The position numbers and the translations under genes are program-made. The notes beneath the pieces are model-generated. The model saw only the letters and a list, made by a program, of their open reading frames with translations. It did not search any database and had not been told where the DNA came from. Shown here one piece after another: positions 1-7,993 of a stretch of DNA of 64,000 nt (position 1 is its first letter; each line of letters opens with the position of its first letter). The stretch is from Gordonia polyisoprenivorans (GTDB taxonomy: Bacteria > Actinomycetota > Actinomycetes > Mycobacteriales > Mycobacteriaceae), in NCBI RefSeq assembly GCF_017654315.1, contig NZ_CP072203.1:2542001-2606000 (forward strand), given 5' to 3'.

Positions 1-219
1 AGCGTCGGGGAGCGGGTCGCCGGAGGCGATTCCCAGGGTGAACGGGTGGCCGGCACCTCGGACTCGTGGAGCGGAGGCGGCGTCGGTGGCGAACAGGGTG
101 GGGGCGGTGGCCAGCCCGGCGGACAGCGCGGTCCAGGTGAGGAATCGACGGCGGGTCGTGCCGGCGCGCAGCACCTTGTCCGGGGTGACACGTAGCGGAG
201 CGTGGTTGGGGGAGCGCAT
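1..219 (-). CDS. PhoD-family alkaline phosphatase/phosphodiesterase, N-terminal part
   Basis: The gene starts at 219 on the minus strand and runs off the left edge; 73 codons are visible. The product begins with a twin-arginine signal (R-R-R-F-L near residue 30, then a hydrophobic Ala/Leu/Thr stretch ending A-S-A), so it should be exported folded through Tat. After the signal comes H-P-F-T-L-G-I-A-S-G-D-P, the usual opening of the PhoD/PhoX-like metallophosphoesterase family, which hydrolyses phosphodiesters outside the membrane. The catalytic domain is outside the window, so substrate and completeness cannot be judged. It is divergent from the riboswitch-controlled importer. Confidence 0.8.
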   Translation of the reverse strand, partial: MRSPNHAPLRVTPDKVLRAGTTRRRFLTWTALSAGLATAPTLFATDAASAPRVRGAGHPFTLGIASGDPLPDA

Positions 220-334
220 GCGTCGAGGCGATCACCGCACGGTGTCGTCACGGACGACGACCGGCCACGAGTCGGTGATGCGGGAGTGAAGACCTGGGCG
301 ACGCCTCGGCGAGATGCCTGCTACGCTCAGCGCG
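220..334. other. Divergent intergenic leader before the riboswitch
   Basis: No gene is seen here. With the riboswitch and its expression platform this makes about 400 bases between the phoD-like start and btuC. A TACGCT at 322-327 sits where a -10 box for the riboswitch transcript would be; no good -35 is visible. Confidence 0.35.
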
Positions 335-516
335 CGTCGGTTCCGACCGGGCCACACGGGCCGGTCGGTGAAAAGGGAATCTGGTGAGAATCCAGAGCTG
401 CCCCGCAGCGGTGACGGAAACGACAGCGGCTCCTCGCACTGGACTTCACGGTCCGGGAAGCGGCCGCGGGTAGGTGGCATCTCGGTGCCGGGTCCGAAGT
501 CCGAAGACTTGCCGCC
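335..516 (+). promoter_or_regulatory. Cobalamin riboswitch
   Basis: The leader carries the conserved B12 aptamer elements in order: a paired region rich in CCGGTCGG, G-G-A-A-T-C followed by GGTGAGAATCC, the B12-box-like GCTGCCCCGCAGCGGT (about 393-412), a variable arm with ACTGG, GGGAAGCGG, then GGTCCGAAGTCCGAAGACTTGCC closing near 516. In this RNA family adenosylcobalamin binding represses the downstream gene. Roughly 100 bases separate the aptamer from the btuC start and must contain the expression platform; I cannot tell transcriptional from translational control by eye. Confidence 0.92.
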
Positions 517-619
517 GTGGCCATGGGCAACCGTGGTCGACACTTGCCTCGCGGGATATGGCCGGTGCGCCGATCTGTCGTGCGCGGCTGTCTTCCGCCC
601 GACGAGAGACCGTGCCACA

Positions 620-1693
620 GTGGATGATCACACCTCTCCGCAGGCCACCCCGGCCGCGCCGACCTGGACGCGTGTCGGCGTGTTCGCGGCGCTCGGTGTG
701 CTCGCGCTGTTCGTGGTCGCGTGGGCCGGTGTGGCGTTCGGTACCGCCGACGTCGGTGGTACCGACGTGCCGCGCTTCGTGTGGGCCGCGCTGACCGGCG
801 GCCCGATCTCCGCCGACGACGCCGCCGCGTACTGGATCGTCATCGATTCCCGGGTACCACGCGTGATCACCGGAGCGGTGGTGGGTGCCGGGTTGTCGGT
901 CGTCGGAGTGGTCGTGCAGGCGATGGTGCGCAACCCGCTCGCCGACCCCTACGTCCTCGGTATCTCGTCCGGCGCATCGGTGGGGGCCACGAGCGTGGTG
1001 CTCTTCGGCGTCCTGTCGGGCATCGGGCTCTACGCCATGCCGGTCGCCGCCTTCGCCGGAGCTCTGCTCGCCACCCTCATCGTGTTCGGGATGGCCTCCG
1101 GCGCAGGCGGATTGACACCGTTACGCCTCGTGTTGACCGGCACCGCGGTGGGCTACGGCTTCTCGGCGCTGACCACCGTGCTGGTGTTTCTCGCACCCAC
1201 CGGCGACGCCGCGCGCAGCGTGATGTTCTGGCTCCTGGGCAGTCTGGCCGCGGCCAGCTGGTATTCGGCGGTCCTCGTGGGCGTCGTGACCGTCGGCGGG
1301 GTGATCGCGGTGGCGAGCCTGGCGCGCTCGCTCAATGCGCTCGCCATGGGTGACGAGGTCGCCGCATCCCTCGGATTGTCGGCGTCGCGGTTCCGCGTCA
1401 TGGCATTCGCGTTGTCGGCGTTGATGACCGGCGTGATGGTGTCGGTGTGCGGGGCGATCGGCTTCGTCGGGCTCGTCGTTCCCCACGTCGCGCGGTTACT
1501 CGTCGGCGCCGACCATCGCCGACTCGTGGTGATCGCTCCGCTGATCGGCGCGGTGTTCCTCGTCGCGGCAGATCTCGTCGCCCGAACCGCCGTGCCGCCG
1601 CAGGAACTGCCGCTGGGCGCGATCACCGCCGCCGTCGGGGTGCCGATGTTCCTGATCCTCATGCACCGCCGGCGCAGCGTGGTCGATCGATGA
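620..1693 (+). CDS. btuC: Cobalamin ABC importer permease (FecCD family)
   Basis: Inner-membrane permease of the BtuC/FecCD type, 357 residues from a GTG at 620, close to the family's usual 330-350. About nine to ten hydrophobic helices are visible, with the family's N-P-L-A-D-P-Y-V-L-G-I-S-S-G-A segment and, near the C terminus, G-A-I-G-F-V-G-L-V-V-P-H, the cytoplasmic loop that contacts the ATPase. The reading frame stays open back through the riboswitch (an in-frame GTG also lies at 533), so the start is inferred from the first helix. The riboswitch and the following ATPase and binding protein indicate vitamin B12 or corrinoid uptake; a siderophore importer is the alternative the fold alone would allow. 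Confidence 0.88.
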   Translation: MDDHTSPQATPAAPTWTRVGVFAALGVLALFVVAWAGVAFGTADVGGTDVPRFVWAALTGGPISADDAAAYWIVIDSRVPRVITGAVVGAGLSVVGVVVQAMVRNPLADPYVLGISSGASVGATSVVLFGVLSGIGLYAMPVAAFAGALLATLIVFGMASGAGGLTPLRLVLTGTAVGYGFSALTTVLVFLAPTGDAARSVMFWLLGSLAAASWYSAVLVGVVTVGGVIAVASLARSLNALAMGDEVAASLGLSASRFRVMAFALSALMTGVMVSVCGAIGFVGLVVPHVARLLVGADHRRLVVIAPLIGAVFLVAADLVARTAVPPQELPLGAITAAVGVPMFLILMHRRRSVVDR

Positions 1694-1724
1694 AACGGGT
1701 TGACGGCCACCGGAGGTCGGGAAC

Positions 1725-2498
1725 ATGACCACAGCGGGGTATCACGGGGTCGGCGTCGACATCGGTTCGGTGACGCTGCTGCGTGAGGTGACCTTCACCG
1801 CCGCGCCGGGGAGTTTTCTCGGCGTGATCGGACCCAACGGCAGCGGGAAATCGACACTGCTGCGTTGTCTGTATCGCGCCCAGCGCCCCACCGTCGGCCA
1901 CGTCGAGGTCGACGGCGTCGACGTCACCGCGATCTCGATGCGCGACAACGCCCGTCAGGTCGCCGCGCTCACCCAGAGTTCCACGCTGGACTTCGATTTC
2001 ACCGCAGCCGAGGTGATCGCCAGCGGTCGGTTCCCGCATCGGTCGATCGCGCGGACATCCCGGGCGAGGGACGCCGCGGCGGTCGAGGAGGCCATGGGTG
2101 TCGCCGGAGTCGGCCATCTCGCCGACCGCGTCTTCACCTCGCTGTCCGGGGGTGAGGCGCAACGGGTGCTGATCGCGCGGGTACTCGCCCAGCAGCCGCG
2201 GGTGATGGTGCTCGACGAGCCGACCAACCATCTCGATGTGCGACACCAGTTCTCGGTGCTGGCCGCAGCCCGGGACTCCGGCGTCACCGTGGTCGCGGCG
2301 CTGCACGATCTGAACATCGCCGCCCAGTTCTGCGACACGCTGCTCGCCCTCGTCGACGGTCGCGTCGTCGGGACCGGCACTCCCGAGCAGGTGCTCGTCC
2401 CCGCGAATCTGCGCGCCTGGTTCGACATCGACGCCCACATCGTCCGGCATCCCCGACTCGACGTCCCCCAGATCCTCTTCGATGAAAGGCAACCATGA
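1725..2498 (+). CDS. btuD: Cobalamin ABC importer ATPase
   Basis: ABC ATPase of 257 residues, the normal length for BtuD/FecE proteins. Walker A is G-P-N-G-S-G-K-S-T (about residues 36-44), the signature L-S-G-G-E is near residue 140, Walker B with D-E-P-T near 165 and the switch histidine in A-L-H-D-L near 194. It should energise the permease encoded 31 bases upstream. Its stop overlaps the start of the binding-protein gene by four bases (ATGA), so the three genes form one riboswitch-controlled operon. Confidence 0.9.
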   Translation: MTTAGYHGVGVDIGSVTLLREVTFTAAPGSFLGVIGPNGSGKSTLLRCLYRAQRPTVGHVEVDGVDVTAISMRDNARQVAALTQSSTLDFDFTAAEVIASGRFPHRSIARTSRARDAAAVEEAMGVAGVGHLADRVFTSLSGGEAQRVLIARVLAQQPRVMVLDEPTNHLDVRHQFSVLAAARDSGVTVVAALHDLNIAAQFCDTLLALVDGRVVGTGTPEQVLVPANLRAWFDIDAHIVRHPRLDVPQILFDERQP

Positions 2499-3502
2499 GA
2501 AGACTCCCACTGCTCGCGCTGGTCTGCGCGGCGCTGCTGGCACTCGCCGGATGCGGCGCCGATGTGGCGTCGCCGTCACAGACGTCCGCCGGGGCCTCGG
2601 TGACCGTCGCCAACTGTGGTGCGCCACTGACGGTTCCCGGCGTACCGGCCCGCGTGCTCACCAACGACACCGGCATCACCGAGTTCATGTTCGCCCTCGG
2701 TCTCGCCGATCGGATGGTCGGCTACACGACCTACGCGGGCAAGGAACGTGACATCGCGTCCTCGCCGTGGAAGTCGGACTTCGCGACGACCAAGAACCTC
2801 GGCGACGCCTTCACCCGAGAGGTCATCGCGGCCGCACAGCCCGACTTCGTGTTCGCCGGATGGAACTACGGATTCAAGGAGTCCACAGGAGTCACCCCGG
2901 ACTGGATCCGCACGATCGGTGCGGTCCCGTACCAGCTGACCGAGGCGTGCCGGCAGGCCGGCAGCACCGCGCGCGGCATCATGCGGCCCTTCGATGCGCT
3001 CTATGCCGACATGAGCAATCTCGGTGAGATCTTCGGCGTGCAACGCCGCGCCGGTGACCTGGTGTCGCAGTACAAGTCGCAGGTCGTCGAGGCCGGGCGC
3101 GGAGCCCCGCAGGCCGGCTCCCGGGCCAAGGTGTTCCTCTTCGACAGCGCCGACCCGAGCCCGTTCACCTCCGGGCGCAACGCAGCTCCGGATCAGATCA
3201 TCGACGAGGCCGGCGGCACCAACGTATTCGGCGATCTCAACGACTCCTGGACCACCACGTCGTGGGAGGCCGCAGCGCAGCGCAACCCCGACGTCATCGT
3301 CATCGTCGATTACGGTGCCGGAGAGCAGAACACGGTCGACGCCAAGATCCGCCAACTCGAATCACAGCCGCTGATGGCCAACACCACCGCCGTGCGGGAG
3401 CGGCATTTCATCTCGTTCCCGTACGCCGCACTCGTCGAGGGCCCGCGGAATCCGGCGACCACGGTGGCGCTGGCGAAATACCTGCGCTCGATCGGTCGGT
3501 GA
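2495..3502 (+). CDS. btuF: Cobalamin-binding lipoprotein of the ABC importer
   Basis: Extracytoplasmic solute-binding protein of 335 residues. The N terminus is a lipoprotein signal with lipobox A-L-A-G-C, making Cys20 the lipidated residue that anchors it to the outer face of the membrane. The rest has the two-lobe FecB/BtuF-like pattern (T-N-D-T-G-I-T-E-F in lobe one; a loop naming A-R-E-R-H-F-I-S-F-P near the end). The ligand is inferred from the riboswitch to be a corrinoid. The start codon overlaps the btuD stop. Confidence 0.87.
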   Translation: MRRLPLLALVCAALLALAGCGADVASPSQTSAGASVTVANCGAPLTVPGVPARVLTNDTGITEFMFALGLADRMVGYTTYAGKERDIASSPWKSDFATTKNLGDAFTREVIAAAQPDFVFAGWNYGFKESTGVTPDWIRTIGAVPYQLTEACRQAGSTARGIMRPFDALYADMSNLGEIFGVQRRAGDLVSQYKSQVVEAGRGAPQAGSRAKVFLFDSADPSPFTSGRNAAPDQIIDEAGGTNVFGDLNDSWTTTSWEAAAQRNPDVIVIVDYGAGEQNTVDAKIRQLESQPLMANTTAVRERHFISFPYAALVEGPRNPATTVALAKYLRSIGR

Positions 3503-3528
3503 CGGCCCGGGGCTGACGAACTCGGGGA

Positions 3529-3582
3529 TGTGGTTGGTGGGGGTCCGGCACGGTGGGGCGTGTCAGGCCAGCACCAACCACA
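3529..3582. terminator. Long-loop inverted repeat between convergent genes
   Basis: TGTGGTTGGTG (3529-3539) and CACCAACCACA (3572-3582) are perfect 11-base arms separated by 32 bases. The right arm lies inside the last codons of the convergent gene. It may end both transcripts, but the loop is large and there is no U-tract. Confidence 0.35.
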
Positions 3583-4225
3583 CCGCGATGTAGTGCAGCA
3601 GTGCCGCGATCGCGGTGCACACGTGGAAGACCTCGTGGTGACCGAAGGTCGCCGGCCACGGGTTGGGGCGCCGCAGCGCGTAGAGGACTCCGCCGACGGT
3701 GTAGAAGACCCCGCCGAGGGCGAGGAGCACCATGACCGCGACGCCCGCGTGGGTCACCAGGCTCGGGGCGACGGCGACGATCACCCAACCGAGCAGCACA
3801 TAGAGCGCCACGCCGAGCCAGCGTGGTGCCGCCGGCCAGACGATCTTGAGCACCACTCCGGCGACCGCGCCGATCCAGACGATCCCGAGCACCCACCACC
3901 GCAGCGGGGACGGCAGGGCGACCACACAGAACGGCGTGTACGTGCCGGCGATGAACAGGAAGATCATCGAGTGGTCGGCGCGCTTCATGCGGATCTGCGC
4001 GCGGACGGTCTTCCAGTGCACCCGGTGATAGGTCGCCGACACGCCGAACAGGCCGACGATGGTGATCGCATAGACCGCGCACGCCGTGGACGCGGCCGCG
4101 CCGCGCAGGAGTGCCGCGCCGATCACCACGGCAATGCCGCAGGCCGCGGCCACGAAGGCCGCGTACTGATGGATCACGCCCCGCAACCTCGGGCGATCGG
4201 CCACCGGTGTCGTCAGTACGGTCAT
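3563..4225 (-). CDS. Hemolysin III / PAQR-family membrane protein
   Basis: Polytopic membrane protein of 220 residues with about seven hydrophobic helices and the family histidines and aspartate in A-T-Y-H-R-V-H-W and A-D-H-S-M-I-F, and H-H-E-V-F-H near the C terminus; these are the metal-site residues of PAQR proteins. The role of bacterial members is unsettled; lipid hydrolase (ceramidase-like) activity is known for eukaryotic relatives. Position next to the short-chain prenyl synthase matches M. tuberculosis Rv1085c-Rv1086. The ATG at 4225 is used here; a GTG directly before it is possible. A 20-base palindrome sits seven bases upstream of the start. Confidence 0.85.
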   Translation of the reverse strand: MTVLTTPVADRPRLRGVIHQYAAFVAAACGIAVVIGAALLRGAAASTACAVYAITIVGLFGVSATYHRVHWKTVRAQIRMKRADHSMIFLFIAGTYTPFCVVALPSPLRWWVLGIVWIGAVAGVVLKIVWPAAPRWLGVALYVLLGWVIVAVAPSLVTHAGVAVMVLLALGGVFYTVGGVLYALRRPNPWPATFGHHEVFHVCTAIAALLHYIAVWLVLA

Positions 4226-4231
4226 CACAGG

Positions 4232-4251
4232 AACCTACGGTACCGTAAGTT
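4232..4251. promoter_or_regulatory. Near-perfect 20-base palindromic operator candidate
   Basis: AACCTACGGTACCGTAAGTT reads the same on both strands except at one symmetric pair; its core TACGGTACCGTA is perfect. It lies between the divergent hemolysin III and uppS genes, immediately before the hemolysin III start, and looks like a TetR- or GntR-type site. No regulator gene is adjacent. Confidence 0.5.
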
Positions 4252-4333
4252 AGCTGCTGTGCGGGATCGTGTGGCGATCACCTCCCGTTCGTCGGGAGAC
4301 CGACGACCGCACACGCCCTCGACCGTGCGCGGC

Positions 4334-4339
4334 TAATCT
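4334..4339 (+). promoter_or_regulatory. Probable -10 box of uppS, leaderless
   Basis: TAATCT ends eight bases before the ATG at 4348 and no ribosome-binding site is present, which fits a leaderless transcript. No clear -35 is seen. Confidence 0.4.
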
Positions 4340-4347
4340 GGGTCGCG

Positions 4348-5157
4348 ATGAAACTGCTTCCCGATCGCCTGCGCGGCCCGATGCTCACCGTGTACGAGCG
4401 ACGTCTGGTCCAGCTGATGGACACCACCCGACTTCCGTGCCACGTTGCGATCATCTGCGACGGCAATCGGCGTTGGGCCCGCGAAGCCGGTTTCGAGGAC
4501 GTCAGCCACGGTCATCGGGTCGGCGCCCGGCGTATCGCCGACATGCTCGGGTGGTGTGCCGAGCTGGGGATCGAGACGGTGACCATCTACCTGCTGTCGA
4601 CGGAGAATCTGCAGCGCGAATCCGAGGAACTCGACGCGCTGATGGAGATCGTGCCCGACATCGTCGACGAGATCTCGCGGCCGGCCGACGACGCCGACCC
4701 CGAGGCGCCGGCCGGCGACTGGCAGGTGCGCATCGTGGGCACGCTCGATCAGCTGCCGGAGGAGGTGGCGCAACGGCTGCGCAGTGCCTCCGAACGCACC
4801 CGGGGCCGCAATGGCATGAACGTCAACGTCGCCGTCGGTTACGGCGGGCGCCAGGAGATCGTCGACGCCGTGCGCGCGCTGCTCGCGGAGTGCAAAGCCG
4901 ACGGCGGGACGCCCGAGCAGATGATCGACGCGGTCACCGTGGAGGCCATCGACCGCAACCTTTACACCAAGGGTCAGCCCGATCCGGATCTGGTGATCCG
5001 TACGTCCGGAGAGCAGCGGCTCTCCGGATTCCTGCTGTGGCAGAGCGCGTACTCCGAAATCTGGTTCACCGACGCGTACTGGCCGGAGTTCCGGCGGGTG
5101 GACTTCCTGCGCGCGCTACGCGACTACGCGGCCCGGAATCGACGATTCGGTAAGTAA
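4348..5157 (+). CDS. uppS: Short-chain cis-prenyl (Z-isoprenyl) diphosphate synthase
   Basis: Cytosolic UppS-family enzyme, 269 residues, that condenses isopentenyl diphosphate onto an allylic diphosphate with cis geometry. The active-site motif A-I-I-C-D-G-N-R-R-W places the catalytic Asp at residue 38; the downstream H-R-V-G-A-R, the S-T-E-N segment near residue 88 and the C-terminal R-T-S-G-E-Q-R-L-S-G-F are the other family blocks. Synteny with Rv1086 suggests the omega,E,Z-farnesyl diphosphate synthase of decaprenyl phosphate biosynthesis rather than the long-chain undecaprenyl enzyme, but chain length cannot be read from the sequence alone. Confidence 0.9.
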   Translation: MKLLPDRLRGPMLTVYERRLVQLMDTTRLPCHVAIICDGNRRWAREAGFEDVSHGHRVGARRIADMLGWCAELGIETVTIYLLSTENLQRESEELDALMEIVPDIVDEISRPADDADPEAPAGDWQVRIVGTLDQLPEEVAQRLRSASERTRGRNGMNVNVAVGYGGRQEIVDAVRALLAECKADGGTPEQMIDAVTVEAIDRNLYTKGQPDPDLVIRTSGEQRLSGFLLWQSAYSEIWFTDAYWPEFRRVDFLRALRDYAARNRRFGK

Positions 5158-5175
5158 CTCCGGGCCCTTCGTCGG

Positions 5176-6651
5176 TCAGCGGTACTCGGTGATCAGCGTG
5201 GCGAGGGCGTCGACGTCGCGGACGAAGGTCGAGTTGGCCGGACTTGCGAATCCGACGACCAGCCCGCCCTGAGCGACGCCGTTCTCGTCGACGGGCGGAT
5301 CGGCGTCGGGGTGGCGCATGGCGTCGAGGCCGCCGAAGGCGAAACCCCGTGCATGACAGTCTCGCAGGAGTCGGTGCTCGACGTCGACCGGCAGCGGGAT
5401 CACCGCGTGCAGACCGGCCGCGATCCCGGACACCTCGATCCCATCGGCGGCGAGTCGGGCGATGAGGTGATCGCGTCGGGCGCGATAGAACTGACGGCTG
5501 CGCCGGATGTGGGTGTCGTAGGTGCCGGCCGCGATCATGTCGGCGAGGACGAGCTGATCGACGATCGAGGCGTCCGGCTCGCGAACCCCTTTGGCCCACA
5601 TGACCGCCGACACCAGCCGCGGCGGCAGGACGAGCCAGCCGATGCGTACCGCCGGCGAGAGACTCTTGCTCACCGATCCGGTGTGGATCACCGAGTCGGG
5701 CGCGAGACCCTGCAGCGCTCCCACCGGGTCACGGTCGTAGCGCAACTCGCCGTCGTAGTCGTCTTCGACGATCACCGCGTCGGTACGCGCGGCCCACTCG
5801 ACGACCTCGGCGCGCCGATCCGGTGCCAGCGCCACGCCGAACGGATACTGATGACTCGGCGTCAGCACGACGGCGTCGGCGCCGGCGTCGGCCAGACGCG
5901 ACACGTCGGCACCCCGGGCATCGACGGGTAGCGGCGAGGTGGTGATACCGCGCCGGGCGATGACCTCCCGGTGGAACGGCAGGCCGTGGCTTTCGACCGC
6001 CACTTTTCTCCCGAACACGTTGCGCGCCAAGAGGTCCAGCGATCCGCTGACCGAGGTGGTCAACACGATGCAGTCCGGGCTGGTCCGGACGCCGCGGGCG
6101 CGGGCGAGGTAGGCGGCCAGTTCGGTGCGCAGCGCCACGCTGCCGTTGGGTGCCGATGGCGCGAAGACGGAATCGGCGGCCCCGCTCAGCGCACGTCGTG
6201 TCGAGGCGGCCCATGCCGACCGGGGAAACAGCGACGGATTCGGTTGCCCGAGAGCGAAATCGTGGTCCGCGGCGGGCAGGGTGACCGTCGGTGGCGCCAG
6301 ACCGGCCGGCTGTGGATGTATCCCGCCGGCGACCCGGGTGCCCGAGCCCTGACGCGCGGTGAGGCGGCCCTCGGCAACGAGTTCGGCGTACACGGCGGCC
6401 ACCGTGCCGCGGGCGAGTCCGAGATCGGCGGCCAGCGACCGATACGGAGGCACCATGGTTCCCGGGGGTAGCCGGCCATCGGAGATGGCGTCGCGCAGGG
6501 CGTCGGCGAGAGCGCGGCGCCGTCGGGCTCCGCGTCCCCGTGCCGTCGTCGACGGGTCCGGCTGGAGATCGAGGAACAGGTCGGCGCCCAAGCGTGCCGC
6601 CACACGCTCCCACGGGTCGCCCTCGCTTGAATTGACCTTCTTTTCGGCCAT
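5176..6651 (-). CDS. MocR/PdxR-type regulator (GntR HTH fused to aminotransferase fold)
   Basis: A 491-residue transcription factor with a winged-helix GntR domain (about residues 45-110, ending R-L-T-A-R-Q-G-S-G-T-R-V) joined to a class I aminotransferase-like domain. The PLP-binding lysine is K329 in S-V-S-K-S-L-S-P, and the E-D-D-Y-D-G-E-L-R-Y and R-I-G-W segments are intact. Family members sense PLP or amino-acid adducts and usually control a divergent gene. Here the divergent genes are a reductase and an AhpD-like protein, so vitamin B6 synthesis is not the obvious target. Confidence 0.88.
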   Translation of the reverse strand: MAEKKVNSSEGDPWERVAARLGADLFLDLQPDPSTTARGRGARRRRALADALRDAISDGRLPPGTMVPPYRSLAADLGLARGTVAAVYAELVAEGRLTARQGSGTRVAGGIHPQPAGLAPPTVTLPAADHDFALGQPNPSLFPRSAWAASTRRALSGAADSVFAPSAPNGSVALRTELAAYLARARGVRTSPDCIVLTTSVSGSLDLLARNVFGRKVAVESHGLPFHREVIARRGITTSPLPVDARGADVSRLADAGADAVVLTPSHQYPFGVALAPDRRAEVVEWAARTDAVIVEDDYDGELRYDRDPVGALQGLAPDSVIHTGSVSKSLSPAVRIGWLVLPPRLVSAVMWAKGVREPDASIVDQLVLADMIAAGTYDTHIRRSRQFYRARRDHLIARLAADGIEVSGIAAGLHAVIPLPVDVEHRLLRDCHARGFAFGGLDAMRHPDADPPVDENGVAQGGLVVGFASPANSTFVRDVDALATLITEYR

Positions 6652-6672
6652 CGGATTGGACCTCTTTTCCGG
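6631..6672. promoter_or_regulatory. Direct-repeat operator candidate of the MocR regulator
   Basis: Two related copies, ATTGACCTTCTTTTCGG (6631-6647) and ATTGGACCTCTTTTCCGG (6655-6672), lie head to tail, the first inside the regulator's first codons and the second just upstream. MocR proteins commonly bind direct repeats near their own promoter. A short palindrome CCTACCGTAGG follows at 6684-6694. Confidence 0.45.
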
Positions 6673-6735
6673 TGCAATTACTCCCTACCGTAGGTGATAC
6701 GACACTCGAGATGAGAGAACCGGAGGAGGCAGGGG

Positions 6736-7500
6736 ATGCGAACAGTCGTGTTCGGGGCGAGCGGAGAGATCGGACGCCGCCTGGGCGAAACGTTGCAGAA
6801 CAGAGGGATCGAGGTGGTCGCCGCGCAGAGGTCGGCCGGTGTCGATGTGTACACCGGCACCGGGGTGGCCCGGGCATGCGCGGGTGCCGACGTCGTCGTC
6901 GACTGCGTCAATGTCACGACCACTCGTGCCAAGGTCGCCGTCGACTTCTTCGGCACGGCCGCACGGCGGATCGCCGAGGGCGCGGTCACTGCCGGCGTGG
7001 GCCGGGTGGTCTGCCTGTCGATCATCAATGCCGCTGATCCGGCGGTCAACGCGAAGTTCGGCTACTACCGGGGCAAGGGTGAGCAGGAGCGGGTCTACCG
7101 CGAGCTGCTCGGGCCCGACGTGCTCAGGGTGGTGCACTCGGCGCAATGGTTCGAACTCGCCGAGCAACTGCTCGCGCGCACGAGTCTGGGGCCGGTGGCG
7201 GTGGTACCGCGCATGAGGTGTCGGCCCTTGGCGGCCGCCGACGCCGCCGACGCCGTGGCCGATGCGGCGCTCGAACCCGCGCGCGGCGATGTCGAGGTGG
7301 CCGGGCCGGAGGTGATCGATCTCGCCGATCTGGCGAAAGATGTTGCTCGTCAGGATCATTCCCCACGATGGGTGGTCCCGGTGCGGATCGGGGGTGCGGC
7401 GTTTCGGACGAACGGGTTGCTACCGCGCGGTGAGTTCGTGCAGGCCGCCACGACCGTCGAGAAATGGCTGGCCGGTCGCGGTGAGCAGGTAACGCGATGA
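6736..7500 (+). CDS. NAD(P)-binding NmrA-like/atypical SDR
   Basis: A 254-residue Rossmann protein with G-A-S-G-E-I-G at residues 6-12, the atypical-SDR glycine motif, followed by an NmrA-like body with W-F-E-L-A-E-Q near the middle. Members are NAD(P)H-dependent reductases or redox sensors; the substrate is unknown. A strong ribosome-binding site GGAGGAGG precedes the ATG. Its stop overlaps the start of the AhpD-like gene (ATGA), and the pair is divergent from the MocR regulator, which probably controls it. Confidence 0.8.
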   Translation: MRTVVFGASGEIGRRLGETLQNRGIEVVAAQRSAGVDVYTGTGVARACAGADVVVDCVNVTTTRAKVAVDFFGTAARRIAEGAVTAGVGRVVCLSIINAADPAVNAKFGYYRGKGEQERVYRELLGPDVLRVVHSAQWFELAEQLLARTSLGPVAVVPRMRCRPLAAADAADAVADAALEPARGDVEVAGPEVIDLADLAKDVARQDHSPRWVVPVRIGGAAFRTNGLLPRGEFVQAATTVEKWLAGRGEQVTR

Positions 7501-7976
7501 GCGCGGCAGCGCCCGACGGCGTGCGCTATTGGCTACCGACGGCCAACCCCGGTGTCTACAAGGCGCTCGTCGCCCTTCAGCGCGCATCGGCCGACGGGCT
7601 CGATCGAGAACTGTTGGAACTCGTCAAGATCCGCGCCTCGCAGCTCAACGGGTGTGCGTACTGTCTGCACATGCATCTCTCCGATGCGCTCGGTCTCGGC
7701 ATGGATCCGATCACCCTCGGGATGGTCGCGGTGTGGCGCGAATGTCTTTCGATGTTCGACGAGAAGACCAGAGCGGCACTGGAATTGACCGAGTATGTCA
7801 CACGGATCGGTGACGACGGGGTGCCCGACGAGGTCTACGAGCGGGTGCGTTCGGTGTTCGGTGACGAGGCCTTCGGTCAGGTGCTCGCATCGATCGCCAT
7901 GATCAATGTCTGGAACCGGATTGCCCTCACCGGAGGCTATCCGGCCGGTCTCGATGAGCGCGCGCCGCGTTCCTGA
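7497..7976 (+). CDS. Carboxymuconolactone decarboxylase/AhpD-like protein
   Basis: A 159-residue all-helical protein of the AhpD/CMD superfamily. The redox pair C53-A-Y-C56 followed by H-M-H at residues 58-60 is the AhpD peroxidase signature (C-x-x-C-x-x-x-H), so a thiol peroxidase role is more likely than decarboxylation. L-V-K-I-R-A-S-Q-L-N-G just before it is the usual lead-in. It is co-transcribed with the upstream reductase, suggesting response to peroxide or electrophile stress. Confidence 0.85.
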   Translation: MSAAAPDGVRYWLPTANPGVYKALVALQRASADGLDRELLELVKIRASQLNGCAYCLHMHLSDALGLGMDPITLGMVAVWRECLSMFDEKTRAALELTEYVTRIGDDGVPDEVYERVRSVFGDEAFGQVLASIAMINVWNRIALTGGYPAGLDERAPRS

Positions 7977-7993
7977 GCTCACGCCGACACAGG

